Origin: Heliopora coerulea
Lineage: Eukaryota; Cnidaria; Anthozoa; Scleralcyonacea; Helioporidae
Direction of reading: 5' to 3'
Assembly: GCA_030142905.1 (NCBI GenBank)
Contig: JASJOG010000086.1
Span: 620,001 to 684,000 of the forward strand
DNA: 64,000 nt
The notes under the pieces are model-generated. The model ran no database searches. It saw only the letters and a program-made list of their open reading frames with translations, and had not been told where the DNA came from. Below, piece after piece: positions 33,701 through 46,764 of this stretch. A program made the position numbers and the translations under genes. Numbering within the stretch: position 1 is the first letter of the stretch; every line of letters starts with the position of its first letter.

Positions 33701-36700
33701 TCATGCTTACATTTTTATGCCATTTTGCCTGGAATTTTAACCTGTAACACTTGGGAAATATTCCAGGCATGTGTAGATGTGGTAGCATTGCTAGTTACTT
33801 CAGTTTACTTTTAGGAGGTCAACATTTGTACAAACTAGTACTCATACCTTTTGGGGCTTCATATCTTGCCATCTTTTTCTCAGGAAGTTGAACAAGACAG
33901 AATGCTGCTGATTGACACCAAATGATTAATCTTACTGTTCCTAATATTAAGCTGTGGTGCTTTTCATATTTATTTCAGCTGCCAGTTTGTAGTTCAAGAT
34001 GGTGGGGATTATGCAGTAAATATTGTTGATCCAGATGTTATTGTTGATTGGGATTTGATTGAGCAAGTGGTAAGTGAGGTCTGGTGGTATTTTATGCCCA
34101 AATTAGTTTCCTGTATGCCTTGTAAGCATGGAAGAAAATGATCAACCATCAGTTGGTTCATTGGTTGTTGGTGTCAGCTGTATGATCAGCCTTTATGTCA
34201 ACTCTGTGAAGGCCTGAGAAGGTCTGTTTGAATGGTTATCACTTTAACGTGATGAAATGCCAAGGTTCATAGTCATTCTTGAGTTATTTAAATAAGTTTC
34301 AAGCATTCATATTTGCAAGAGAAAATGTTAAGTAATTGCTACATGTATTAATGAAACCTCAAATAGAGTTTCTTGCATGCTTTCTCTGTAACACATGATG
34401 CCATACCTCACATCACAGGGTTATGAATCCAATGGTTTTTTCTTTTTCTGTAGCGGGTTCGGTGTAGAGAAATGCCATCATGTCCTATCTGCCTGTATCC
34501 TCCAACTGCAGGTACACAGCTTTGTATGCCTAAGGAAATGACATAAACTAACAAACCGAAATGTTGTAGCAGTGTATTTGTTTAAAAACAAAAATGTTTT
34601 AGTAGTGTAAATTGTTGTGGCAGTGTATACTGTATCTTCCAAATTACAGAGTGCATTCACTAAACATCATGTCAGTCTCCTTTGTAGGTTTACTGTAACA
34701 ACAAATCTTTGTGTAACCCCTTTGTACTTGCTTACCAAAAATGCATTTGCAAACACAGCATCACTAACACTTAGAAACCAATGCCATGACTGACGTAACT
34801 GCTAAAAGGTTGAACTACAATATATTCATTCTCTTAAAACAGTTGCATTTCCTTTTGTCAGTTGTTTTTTCTTGTATTTATTTCACTGCCATGTGTTTTC
34901 AAGTGAGACAATGTAAAAAACTGATTTTGTTGGTTTTCCAGGGTTTGCCTTTATACAACTGTGCTGTATATGGCTTCAATTTTGTTTATCCTTTTTCAAA
35001 AAAAAATCTGTCAGAAATTGAAAACAGTGACTGCATCCTAGCCAACTGCTGGAAAGCATTCACTGGGGAGAGTTGCGAATGAAATCTTTCATGTGGTAAA
35101 GGGGCCATTCATTTGGTGGTAGTGTATAAGTGATCACTGTTAATAGTCAAAATGTTCAGCAAAGATTTAAGCCATTTTTAGAGTGTCCTTTGTTTTGTGA
35201 CTGTATTTTATCAAAATACTGCATAACAACCAGAACTGAAAGGCAAAGATGCTCAACATTTTTAAATGTGACTTTTTTTGTGTGTTTTTTGTTAGCTCAA
35301 ATGACTCGCTGTGGTCATATCTACTGCTGGTCATGCATTTTGCATTATCTCTCCTTGGTAAGTGTTTTGGCTGGATCTGTGGCAATTAATACAGTGTATT
35401 TGAAATTTTGAGAATATATTACAGTAGTTATAGGCTTGGTTTATATCTTGTTCACTCAGAAAAGTTTTCAGTCCTGTTGACATCTGTAACACCCACCAGC
35501 ACCATACAAAATTGGTTGTTTATGATTGTTGTCACCCAACACACATCAAGGCATAATTTACTTGGCTGGTTATCTTTGTTCCATAAGGTGTTACATGTAG
35601 CTCTGGTTTCCTCCTGTAGTTACACTGGACCCATGGAGGGTAGCTCTTACTGGACCTCTAGGGAGAACAGCTTGGCTTGATTAACAGATTTTGTAATTTA
35701 CATTAGTTTGAAAATGCTCAATTTTGTATTTTGTAAGAGTGAAAAGACATGGCGAAAATGTCCCATCTGTTATGAGTCAATTCATAAAAAGGACTTGAAA
35801 AGGTAGCAAAGTTTTATCTCCTAATTTTAACAATTATCATTGCACATTTGTTATCTTGAAATTCGTATACTTGTGTTTTGTACTGAGGGCTTCACAACAG
35901 CTTTGAACTGAGCTTATCTAATCACTCAAAGCTACAGTAGACACCAAAGTAAGTTGCTTGAACCATCTTTTGTGATAGAATAAAGCAAGAGCTTCTCAGC
36001 AAGAATCAATCTATCATTGTGTACTTGATAAATTAAGTACTGGATAGATTTTAATCGTTCTTTTACCCAACCATGCATAAAGAAAGCATTAACCCTTTTT
36101 TGTGCCAAGAATCAAATCAGAGAGGAATGTCACATAATCCACTTCTTTAGAAACTGTGTGCAAACCTTGGTTGTATGCTTGTCTGGTCATTTATTACATT
36201 TCCTTCTAGTGTTGTGGCTGTGTCTGAACACAAGCATTCTCAAGGGCAAGAGATCACCATGGTGTTAATGAAGAGAATGAAGGTATAGTACCAATAACCA
36301 AGCCATAAGTGAAATAAAATTGGGAGGAAAAAAGAGAAAAGAAAAGATAAGATTGAGATTTGGAGCATTAGCCTTTCATCATTGTGAAGCAAGAGCTTTC
36401 ATGTAAATCCCTACCCCCTCTTTCTTTCATGGGGTGCATGCGGTTTGATTTTCTTAAACAGTTCACTACCATACAGGAAAATATTGCTCAAACCTTTTGT
36501 ACAGAGGTTTAGTTAATATACGTAGCTGAGTAAGAACATATATTCTGGGCAGTACGCAAGAAGTAGAACAGGGGATGGCCAAGACTTCACTGGCGTAATT
36601 GTCAGTTACAGTAACGTAAAAAAGTTATTTATTTCAGGGATCAGTGTTTGCCTTGCCCAAATTCAAGTGGATTGAAAGAGAATCTGTACCTTCATTCTCA

Positions 36701-39700
36701 TCAGGTGAGTCTTGTGGTACGTATAAACTTTTTGACGAATAGCGCGAGTTGATATGTGATTTCTCAGAAATAGGATGCATGAGTGAAGCAAACACGTGAG
36801 ATTTCTGATAAAGGCTAAATAACCGTAGACAAAGCGTTCAAAAAGCACACCCCGGGATGCACATGTAGCAGCTTTTACCAGTCATTTGCATTTTACCGTG
36901 GAGAATATGACAGTATATATGTGTTTCTTGTGGTTCAACTTGTAACGGATTGAATTCCGATTAAATTTGAGTAAGTTTAAATTTTTTGAACTGTTGCTTT
37001 TTTTTTTTTTTATTTTTGTGCGAAGATGAGTTGGAGATGCAGTTCTCTAAGTTGCTTGTCGCTTCTCCTCAGGAGATTCTATCAAAGGTAAGAAAAATTA
37101 AATATTCAATTTCATTATGTAAAAAAGTAAGTAAAAAAATAATTTAACTGGGTGATACTTACTTATAGGTCATGTCAAAAGATAGATCTGAGTTGAAGTC
37201 CCTGCTTCTTGAAGTTGAGAAGGACAAGGTAATAGCTCTTGCTGGCAAGTTTGTAAGTTTGTTTCTTTGTTTATTCTTTGTTTCGTTTGTGTTGCTCCCA
37301 TGTCTGCCTGTTTATCTATTTGTTTGTCTGTCCGTCTCTCTGTCTGGTTACCCACCATCATCCCTGCATACCTTGCTGTATGTCTGTCTGTTTAATCAAA
37401 ATCATGTTTGTTCGCACTGATGGTTTTTTAGTCTGCGGAGGAACCATATGTTAAGTTAGCTGTTGATGAGTTCGAGGTGAGTTAAACAGACAAGCAGTAT
37501 TTGTTACACTTAACATTGCACATGTACCAGATATAGACGGATATGGGGAAGATGCGGGGGGGAAGACCACTTGTACCCTTTGTGGCCGAAGAATGTCCCC
37601 CTTGCCCAGCAAATGCGCGGCCCCTTCTTCTCTTGGACAAAATACACGCCGCACAAAATGTATGTATGTATGTGTGTGTATGTATATATTGTTATCTTAC
37701 GAATTTCATCCATCTTTCTCAAAAGAAAAGAGAAGAAAGACTCATGAAAATGTGCAATAAACAGTCAAGCGATAATGTTCCAAATCAAGGTAAGAAATTG
37801 TAGCGGCTGTTTTCAGTAAAAGTTCTCTTTTGAATTGGATTGACAAATCTAATTGCGAATCCGTGTTTCGCCTGTTTTGCCAGATTCCAAAGTTGAACTG
37901 GATGTGCAAAATCTGGCCTTAGAAAAATGTTTGCGTGAGGAATGCCTTTCTGCACCGGACCCCGTGCTTTGCTCTGGTGGTAAAAAAGTCAGAGAAATAC
38001 CCACAGACAAAGAGTTTTCAATCCACGAAGCAGATTCCAACATTGAGCAAGAATCTGGGAAGGACGAATGCAGTAGGAGTTCGGTCTCGTCGGATGATTC
38101 AATTTCATCGCTAAACCCACATGGCAACTCCCAATTCTATTACTTTTACCAAGGTATGACATTAAGAGCCCTACTTGTTGTCAAATTTGAACTTGGCGTA
38201 AGTCTTGCATGAAATCTGGTCTCAACAAGAGTTTGTTTACTTTTTTACTATGTATTAATTTCTTTTACTTTTGCGTTTATTTACACCTGTCTTATCGTGA
38301 CGTTCTCTGAACTTACGTCAAATATGACGAAGTAATCACGTTCCTCCATCTACAATTTTTCTAGATTATATGATTGTTTGTTGTCTTGTTTAGCTCAAGA
38401 TGGTCAACATATTTTCCTCCATCCAGTTAATGCTCGCTGCTTGATAAAAGTACGTCCTCCATTTCATAACGATAAGTTGTCTCTCATATAAATTCATTCA
38501 CTACAGTCTAGGTAGTAGTTTAACATGTCTTTTTTTTTTTCTTTTTCGTATTTATTGTCGACACTGAGTAATGATAGCTTACTTTAGCGTCGACAGTAAT
38601 TACTCCCGTCATATGAAGTGTATGAGTGATGGCTGTGCTCCTTTGTGTAAATTCTTTGAAATAACTCTGTTGTTCTCAATGTATCAGGAGTACGGCCGAC
38701 TGGAAAATTGTCCGGAGTTTATTAGTGGCAACATTGTTGAGATGGAATGTTATTCCCAGACTGAGGTGAGTAGACAAAAATTCGCCGATTATTTAACGTT
38801 CTGTCGTCAGGGTTTCGTATGTTTTCTAGCAATCAGTCAATCAAGTTTATTAACGTGTTAGTCCTTGTTAGCCAAAGGAAATTACCCTCTACTAATTGGG
38901 GATACCTATGATTTAATTTGGAAAAAAAAAACCCCTATTAACTAAGCATTAAATTATCTGACTTAAACAATTTTAAAAATTGGTAGGGCTCTTAATGTCA
39001 TACCTTGGTAAAAGTAATAGAATTGGGAGTTGCCATGTGGGTTTAGCGATGAAATTGAATCATCCGACGAGACCGAACTCCTACTGCATTCGTCCTTCCC
39101 AGATTCTTGTTCAGTGTTGGAATCTACTTCGTGGATTGAAAACTCTTTGTGGGTATTTCTCTGACACTCCATAAAACCGTTCAAAATATATTTCCATTAT
39201 GAGTTACAGGAAGTGCTGTTCGAACAATTATCTAATTCTGTATGGAAGGTTTCACGGTAATCGGCGCCATATTGGAAGTAGGTCTGATTAGTGTCAGTGA
39301 CGTTACTCTGAAGTCTTGTTTGTTTGAAATTTTAGTGTATTAACATATTTATGATTTGATCATGATTACCATGATAAAAGCTCTAGCGCTGTTAGCAAGA
39401 TGGCGCCAGCTACTTTTGTGTACCAAATACAAGTGCCAGCACGCTTAAATTATTCTCTTCTGTTTCTCCCCCGGTACGGGGCTTATTCAGTACGGCACGC
39501 TTATTATTTGTCAAGGAATTTTCTCCTCGGCACGATTAAATCATATCCGGCACGAACATCTTTTCCAAGGGCACGTCATACAAACAACATCCATACATGA
39601 AGGAATTTATTCACAACAACATTTCATTGTTATTTACTAACATATTTCATTTTATTATTGTCTTTCCTTTTCATAGGCGTCTTTATTGAATCATAGTCTG

Positions 39701-42700
39701 TATGTGAAATTAAATCCATGGTGCTGACAGTTTTAAGTGCTGGCACTACTATTAACAATTACTTAATGTAGCCGGCGGCACGGGTATTAAGACCGGCACG
39801 CTTATTAATCTTAGAGAAAATTTCCCACTGGCACATATAATCAAGGCGGCACTTGTATTTGGTACAAAAGAGTACCGTGAAACCGTCAATAGAAAGTAAC
39901 CTTGTTGTGAATTAATGCTTGAAATGAGGTACATTTGATTACCGTAAATAAAGTACGTTTGCTAAAACGCAAAATATACCTACGTATTAAATGGACACTC
40001 CAGCTCGGTAAATATATTCTCGAAAAATATAGATCGTGAGTGATGATCAACAGAGTTTGGTTCTTTGGCTTCTAATCCGGCTATCCGAACATGAAGTGGT
40101 AATGGAATTGCACGCATTTTCCTCAATACCGTACATCTGAATTTTACAGTATACTTCAAAGAAAGTCTGCTTGAAGGAACCAATCTAGAAAATGGGTGAA
40201 ACAGAGTTAGAAGGACGTATCATGTGGGAAAAGTCATTTAAAATACGAAATTAACACCCGGAAAAAACACGAGTAAACAAAGCGGCTGTGACGTATACTT
40301 TTTCTTCGTGGAAAGGAATTTCGAAAGAAATTTTTTCCACTTCGTGGAAAGGAAAACGTTTTTGCTAAAGAACTCGCTGTTCTGTAAGGACTGAGAGGGA
40401 AGGCTGACATTTTTTCACTTAATTTTCATAGGATTTGCGTCACCGCTTCCGTTACCTCAGGCATCTGCCTCTAACTTGTGAGTTTGCCATCTGTGAACTT
40501 GATTTACAACCTCCAGTTATCTCAAGAGACACTCTGAATTTCTTCAAAGGTTAGTCCTCGTGGAATCTTGATTTTCGTGCTGTTGATTTAATGCTGTCGT
40601 TATTTCTGTTATTCTTTCGAGGTTTCAACTTTGAAGTCAATTTTGTCATTATGATGGCTTGTCTGCTTCGGCTTTGACACTTCTTTCTCACTATTTAAGC
40701 CCGGTATAAGTATGATCGCTAGGATTCGTATAATCGCTGGAAAAAATAGTACAGTGATCGTTGCTATCGTATGGAAACCTCTCTCCAACGATCGCAGGGA
40801 TAGACTTGGGTTGTATCTCGATCGCAAGGATCCTATGGAAACCGGTCATTGCATCGATCGCAGAACAGTTTTTCGCAGCGATCAAAGCAAGCATACCGAA
40901 ACCAGGGTTTATCGTTCGGGCAGTTGTTGTAGTGATTGCTGTTGTGTGTTTTTTTTGTTTTTTCTGCCTTTCCTGCTTCTTTTGTTATTAGTACCAATTT
41001 TCTTTTTCCTGATACTTCTTTCATTCCTTTGTCTCACTTCTCTTTATCTTTTACTTTCATTCTTTTCGTTTTTATGCCGTTCTGCTGTTTTTGATCTCTT
41101 TCTACCTAAGAATAACGCTAATGATCTTCAACATTTAACCGCCAGATGACTTGCAGAAAAGACGTAAGCGCCGTCAGAAAAAAGCAAAAGAGGAAGCCAG
41201 ACATGAAAGCAAGTGCAGCTCTGTACTTTCTACGTTCACTGGATTGAAGCAACCACGAACTAACAGTAAGTTTCCAAAAAACAGGTAAAACACGCTGCTG
41301 CTTACCCCAATTAAAAGAAGTTAGACTGTCTAGCAGACAGTCTAACAGCGGTCTTGCTGCAAGTCCAAGCCTCGCCACATAATGTGTTATAAAATAACAC
41401 GCGTCTTACACACGCTTTGATTGGACGAGCCTCATTTTATCTCATGGTACAGAGACACGACTGACGTCATTTTCATTTTCTCTTCTAGTACAGAGACACG
41501 GCTGACATCATTTTCATTTTGTATTAGAGTACAGAGACATGGATGACGTCACGAAAACTCGAAAAAACCTTGGTTATTTTATAAAACAAATAGAAAATAG
41601 CTTTCGTGTCTTTGTACTGTGATAGAAACATGAATGACGCCATTTCAACCGGAAAAATACCACAAAACACTCGGCTACGTCTCATGTTTTCACTCGGCAT
41701 TTTTCCGGTTGAAATGAAAACATTCTCGTTTCTATCACAGCACAGAGACATTCAAGCAATTTTTTATTTGTTAAATGGAAGGTGAAGAATTGTATCGTGT
41801 CCCAACATTTGAACCTTATACACGCGCACTGTGCTTCCTCAGTATCTGGAACATCCTGGCATTATAAGGCTGTCTTATTAGCGGGACATGGACGTTTAAC
41901 TACCATTTATTCAGTACGCTTGAAATTAGGCACAGTTTGGTGCGATCCTGAGTAAGTGGGAGAGCCGGGGTGGGACATTTTTCTCGACGTTAACCAAAAT
42001 TATCGCTGACCTGGGAGCAAACTGTAGTGATATTTAACCCGTTTGGCTGGGACGTCCCACTTAACCTGAATCGTATAAGCCGTTAAAAAGGTGCAGTTTA
42101 GCCTTCAGTGATGATTCTGAAACAAACGCATATATAAGCACACCGTATACATTAATATACATAACTAGTGTCCTCCAGATCACAGAGGTTAATTTTACAT
42201 TTCAATGATTCCCAGAGAACGCTATAGGCATCGTCGCATTCATCAGTGACTTTAAGTGGTTTCCTTCTTCCATCATTGTAATTGTATCTTGTTAAGTGTT
42301 GATTGACTTCGTTGTGTACCCTTAGATCCCGAAACGCCTGACTTATCCAGCGAACAAGACTTTCCCCAACAAGCAGGAAGTAACCCTGGTATCTGGGTCG
42401 CCTCATCACCACCAGCATCCAGTCCATGGTCTAGTGCTGTCTCAGGTACATTCAACCTGTACTGCTTTTTCAGTTTATTACAAGTCATACGCGACATTTA
42501 CCTTGATACCGTGATGAAGAGAAATTTCAACTGTAGAATATTGGGGTTAATATTATTGTGGGAAGTGTAGAATATTGGACTGAAAGCTTTAGTACTACCG
42601 GAACTTTCGTTGCAAATCTAGTTCTACTCTCCATTCACTAAACCGCGAAAGCCATTTTTGGAAGCCTGGTCGCGATTTCAGTGTAAGTTTCTCGGCAGTT

Positions 42701-42897
42701 CTGACATGTTTGAATATCATCCATGTTTTTGAGACTTCCTGAAGAAGTCACTCGAAGGCCTGTACACAGCTTCAGTTCATGAAACAGAACATCATTACAT
42801 TTCATTGGTATCACCATAATTATGTTCTAGTTCCCAGGACTCCCATTCCTATGAAACCGATGATGTTTTTGTCAACCTTATAACATCATGAGATACC

Positions 42898-42944
<47 letters not shown>

Positions 42945-44137
42945 TGATTATACATTTCAGAGGTATCAGAAATATCTCTGAAACGAAGTGACATGTTAAG
43001 GAACTTCAAACGCTGTTCTCGATCATTTTAACTGATTATTCCGGTTCCATTCTCATTGTATGAGCTCGCTAACCTTCGTCTATTATAATATGATCAACGT
43101 TCGGACTCCCTGATCCTGTCTAACAAGTATCACTATTCACGGCTTGTCTATTTAGATGAAGAGAGATCTGTGCCTGGTCCATCTTTTGCCAAGGTAGTGC
43201 AATTTGTACAGCTTACACTAAATTATAAACCTAGTTGCGCGTTCAGATTGTTCATTTGTTTGTTTTTCTTGCTCTTTTCCCCTAGGCCTTGTCGACAGGC
43301 AAGCGTTCTAACCCTCAACTAAGTCGCGAAGTGAGAAGACAGTCTGAAGGTCAGTGAAGAAAATGTGCTCTTAAAGAGGTCTACGTTACAATCACAAAAT
43401 ATGAAAAATAGACTCTACATTCGCCTCGATTATTTCAGTGACTAAGAAAGCGTGGACGCCTGTGGCAGCCATAACTGCTGAACTTTTTGGTGAAGGGAAA
43501 AATGTATGACGAAAATGTTCACTTGTAGTGTAATTACACCAGAAGCCGAGTTCCCATATCCAATTTTGATTTGCTTTCCTAAATCACCTTTTATGACCCT
43601 TGATGGTGTTCCGAACCAGGTACAATGTCGATCACCATTGTTATACTGACCACAGATGAATTAATACGCATGTGTAACAATCAAACTAACCCACGTTTGT
43701 AACCGGCGTTCACCATCTCAGTCTCTGTAGGTCAAAGATTTGAGCCCGTTTCACTGGCTATGAAGAGTTATCCAATTAACGGGTTCGATCTACGTTCGGT
43801 TTAACTGACAACCTGTCACTCCCTCGCTTTTTTCTTTACTCCACACTTCCTCTCACACGCCTATCATGTTAACATCACCTTTGTAATACAATCTAAATAT
43901 ATCGTTCATGTAACATAACAATTCATTCTCTGATGATGTTGCACGTTGCAACGAAACGTTAGATTCAACAAAACTTCACTATACCTATATTTCGTGTGTT
44001 TTGCTGGGCTATTTTATTTCTACTTCGCCTAAGACTTCCGCCTGGTTCATCAATCGCCCAGGTTTACGAGTGTTCAAACGTCTCCTGAAGCCTAGTGTAG
44101 TTACTGCTGTTTCGATCTGTCTGCAGTAGCCGCTGAA

Positions 44138-44168
<31 letters not shown>

Positions 44169-45608
44169 GTCCATTAATGTTTGAAAATTGAACTGCAGAT
44201 TCCCGTAGTGATGGAGAGAAATGTTTAGAGGATTGTGTGGAGGATGACTACGAAGCTGTGCCATCATTTCAATCCGCCTTCACAGACGCACTCATGGTTG
44301 CCGACTGGAACTTGAACGTCGAAGGTGTCCGCCAAGGTATGTCGGCAAAAAAAAAACATTTCTCAACCTTACAATTTAACACAACGGGATAATGTACCAA
44401 ACGTTTTGTACTTGAAACGGAATAATGTCTGCCCAAGTCTCCATTCCACCATGGCAAACATTGAAGTTAGAAATGAACCTCGAACCAAATTTCGGTGAAT
44501 CCACTGCGGCTCCCTTCTCGGAAATTGTCCGGAATTTCCAACACCCCCAAATTTGAATGGTGTAAATCAAAGCGATTTTCCGTTATAAAATCAGACTTTC
44601 CTTCTTGAATACGAAGTACAGTAGAACCCCTCTAATTCGCGACCCCTTCATTCGCGAAAGGCCTTAATTCGCGATAGGGTCTTGGACCCCTTTCTACTCT
44701 TTCTTTTGTATCAATTTGCATGTAAATGATCATTATTTATTGATTTGTTGTAAATAAAGTTCATGTTTTGCAAAAAATGAGTTGTTCTTTGAAAAAAATA
44801 GTTGGAAACATGTGATCGGTCGGCACTATATTCTGACCATAACATCCAATATGGCGTCGTACACGACGTGAGGTAGGAAGGTTGTGAATTAAAATTCATG
44901 TGTGTTTGGCCATTATATGACCATTTTATGTCTTGATGTGTTGAAATTTGGTTTTCAGACTAATTCGCGACCCGGATAATTCGCGGACCGGGTCCTTGGA
45001 CCCCGATGTCCGCGAATTAAAGGAGTTCTACTGTAACTTTAAATCCTTGCCAGATAGTACGCTCTGAAGTGCAGAAAAAAAATCAATTGCCCAGCTACCC
45101 AGTCAATGCGTGCCGCTGTTCCTTCGAGTGTATGAAACTAAGTTGAAGCTGTCAGATTTGACCGTCTTACTATTTGCTGCGGTACAAACCGATTACCCTT
45201 AATTCATACAACACATAAATATAAAGACGATCCATCGTCTGAGTCGCCCATTGTTCTTCACTTGATGTTTTCTGATGAGCATGAATATAACTTCACTTGT
45301 AGTCGAGACATATCTTCGACCACGATAGCAAGTCGAAGTTCACCTGAATAGTGAATCTGGAATCTCTGGAGGATATTTTTTCTCCTGAAAACTTGGCGAG
45401 AATATCTAGCGAGTGAAAATGACAGCATGCTCAATGTCGCCTGTCGTCATTCTCTTTTCTTTCGTCTTGATAGCTCGAACTCTATCAGAAATTTTTGTTA
45501 ATTTTCTTAGATGACAAGACTGTAGGCGGTAAAGGCAAGAAGAAAGCTAAACGAAAGAGCAATGAAAGGAGACTGTTGTTCAGTACTGGAAGTGCTATGA
45601 AGTTGTAG
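30797..45608 (+). CDS. RNF10: RING finger protein 10, E3 ubiquitin ligase
   Basis: About 24 exons join in phase to 769 residues (human 811): 30797-30881, 32157-32365, 33283-33476, 33979-34069, 34454-34511, 35296-35357, 35738-35802, 36210-36282, 36638-36704, 37026-37087, 37169-37252, 37432-37476, 37726-37789, 37884-38153, 38394-38449, 38688-38765, 40432-40549, 41146-41265, 42326-42445, 43156-43193, 43286-43349, 43439-43489, 44199-44336 and 45511-45608. Motifs: [19 protein letters not shown], the C3HC4 [14 protein letters not shown]...[16 protein letters not shown]...CPIC split over exons 5-7, HKKDLKSVVA, FYYFYQ then [13 protein letters not shown], an Arg/Lys-rich helix and the C-terminal [11 protein letters not shown]10 ubiquitinates 40S proteins uS5/uS3 in ribosome quality control. 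The Met at 30797 is the first after an in-frame stop; 30818 is an alternative. Exon 11 could instead end at 37228. Confidence 0.96.
38984..39166 (-). pseudogene. Inverted partial copy of RNF10 exon 14 and its donor site
   Basis: In the intron after exon 16, the minus strand repeats 37989-38173 (most of exon 14, its GTATGA donor and 20 bases of intron). I count three substitutions and one 4-base deletion (GACA) that shifts the frame. The copy has no function of its own as a coding exon, but it is a near-perfect complement of the sense exon in the same transcript. Confidence 0.85.
39413..39870. mobile_element. MITE with repeated GGCACG subterminal motifs
   Basis: Terminal inverted repeats contain TGTACCAAATACAAGTGCC at the left and its exact complement at the right, extended by CTTTTG/CAAAAG. 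The inner part repeats (C/G)GGCACG followed by a T/A-rich run at least six times, inverted at the two ends, as expected of transposase-binding sites. No target duplication was convincing. It lies in an RNF10 intron. Confidence 0.7.
41320..41346. repeat. Perfect 12-bp-arm palindrome in RNF10 intron
   Basis: GTTAGACTGTCT and its complement are separated by three bases, 54 bases after the exon 18 donor. A strong hairpin close to a splice site; function unknown. Confidence 0.7.
41424..41766. mobile_element. Dispersed repeat with tandem and inverted GTACAGAGACA motifs
   Basis: GTACAGAGACA(C/T)G...TGACGTCA occurs three times in tandem and again inverted at the right (TCTATCACAG...CAGAGACA). A related copy is at 58267-58445 with the same order (GATG/GACGAGCCTC, ACAGAGACA, GACGTCAT, CTTGGTTATTTTATAAAA). 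It is probably a MITE family. Confidence 0.6.
42899..42939. repeat. TA microsatellite
   Basis: About 20 TA units in an RNF10 intron. Confidence 0.95.
43925..43975 (+). repeat. Hammerhead-like repeat, core and stem II intact
   Basis: CTGATGA is followed by a perfect five-pair stem (GTTGC, loop ACGTT, GCAAC) and GAAAC. The sequence after GAAAC does not offer a good stem III and NUH site, so catalysis is doubtful. Sense orientation within an RNF10 intron. Confidence 0.5.
44138..44175. repeat. CTGT tetranucleotide microsatellite
   Basis: About eight CTGT/CTAT units immediately upstream of RNF10 exon 23. Confidence 0.9.
44619..45033. mobile_element. Pogo/Tigger-like MITE
   Basis: Ends read CAGTAGAACCCCTCTAATTC and, inverted, CAGTAGAACTCCTTTAATTC, flanked by TA (44617-44618, 45034-45035). 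AATTCGCG is repeated near both ends. Located in the last RNF10 intron. Confidence 0.8.
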
Positions 45609-46764
45609 TAAATATTGTTTTGAAAATATAGAATGCTTTAAAATACGTATTTTCAAGTTACGGTCCGGTGATTACCTGTCTTTACTTTGATGATCGCTCT
45701 ATTGTTTCCTTTTGAATTTTCCCTGAGAAGATAAGTTCTTTAGAGTTGTCTGGTTGACAAATTTAACCTGACTTTCGAGTTGGGTGATGATAGATCCGAG
45801 TTAATTTTACCATTTTTTTAAAAAAACGGGGTCAGACGTGGGTTTACCTTCGCCGGGAGGTGCTTTAATCCTAACACCAATCCTTTTCCGAGTTCCCCCC
45901 CTAGAAAGATGACGTTCATTTATTTAAGCATATTTTCAGAACTGATGCTATTCATGTTTTCGGGGGTGAGACTATTAACCGCGTAGGTCGACTTTTATAT
46001 GAGCAATCCAACCGCTGAGGAGGTTAGACTGGTCTCCGGAATAGATTGACTCGTGCACCAACACAGCAACGTGATTCCTGATTTATGTATTTCACAGGGT
46101 TCTTTCTTATGGCAAAATTCAAATTGGCCTTGCTCGTGCTAATAGCCGGATATCATCGTGGAGAAAACTGACTCACATGGACGTTTTCAGACGAAAGTGC
46201 AAGAAATTGCGTTAACGAAGACATGAAATGAGTCTACTGCCAAGAAATTCGGTTAAGTCACTTGACAAACAGCAGGAGAGCAATTAGTGGTAACAGACCA
46301 ATGTCATGCCTTTGTTAAAATTTTTATTCAGAGTAGTAGTAATATTTTTTTTCGTCCTAAAGTGTCCGTAAGTACCAGTTTAGCGCGGTTAGAAATTCGA
46401 CAATACCCATTGCAAGTGAACGCCCCTATTGCTTTCGCCGTGTTTTCCCAGGAGTAGCAGAACTACTTCTAATGGTTTCCCTAATAGTAAAAATACCACG
46501 ACATAATTGGACGTCCCTAGAGCCATATCCCTCATGTCCTTCTATCAATCCTGTCTTTAATAACTAGTCGACTAACCAGGCTACGCTAAAATTTGTGTAC
46601 ATGAATCAAATATTTCATCTAGTATACATATGTTGTGTCACAGATTGTTTTTCTAGACGCGATTCTGCCTCCTCCGTTTTCACCGAAACACATTAAGTCA
46701 GAGTTCTTTTCTTAAAGTTGTTAGGTAAAGATAAATACATTCAGTTTAGTTCCTCAGGTTGACT
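45609..46764. other. Convergent 3' spacer between RNF10 and NXN
   Basis: No gene or clear repeat seen. RNF10 and NXN end facing each other. I did not find a canonical AATAAA close after either stop. Confidence 0.5.
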
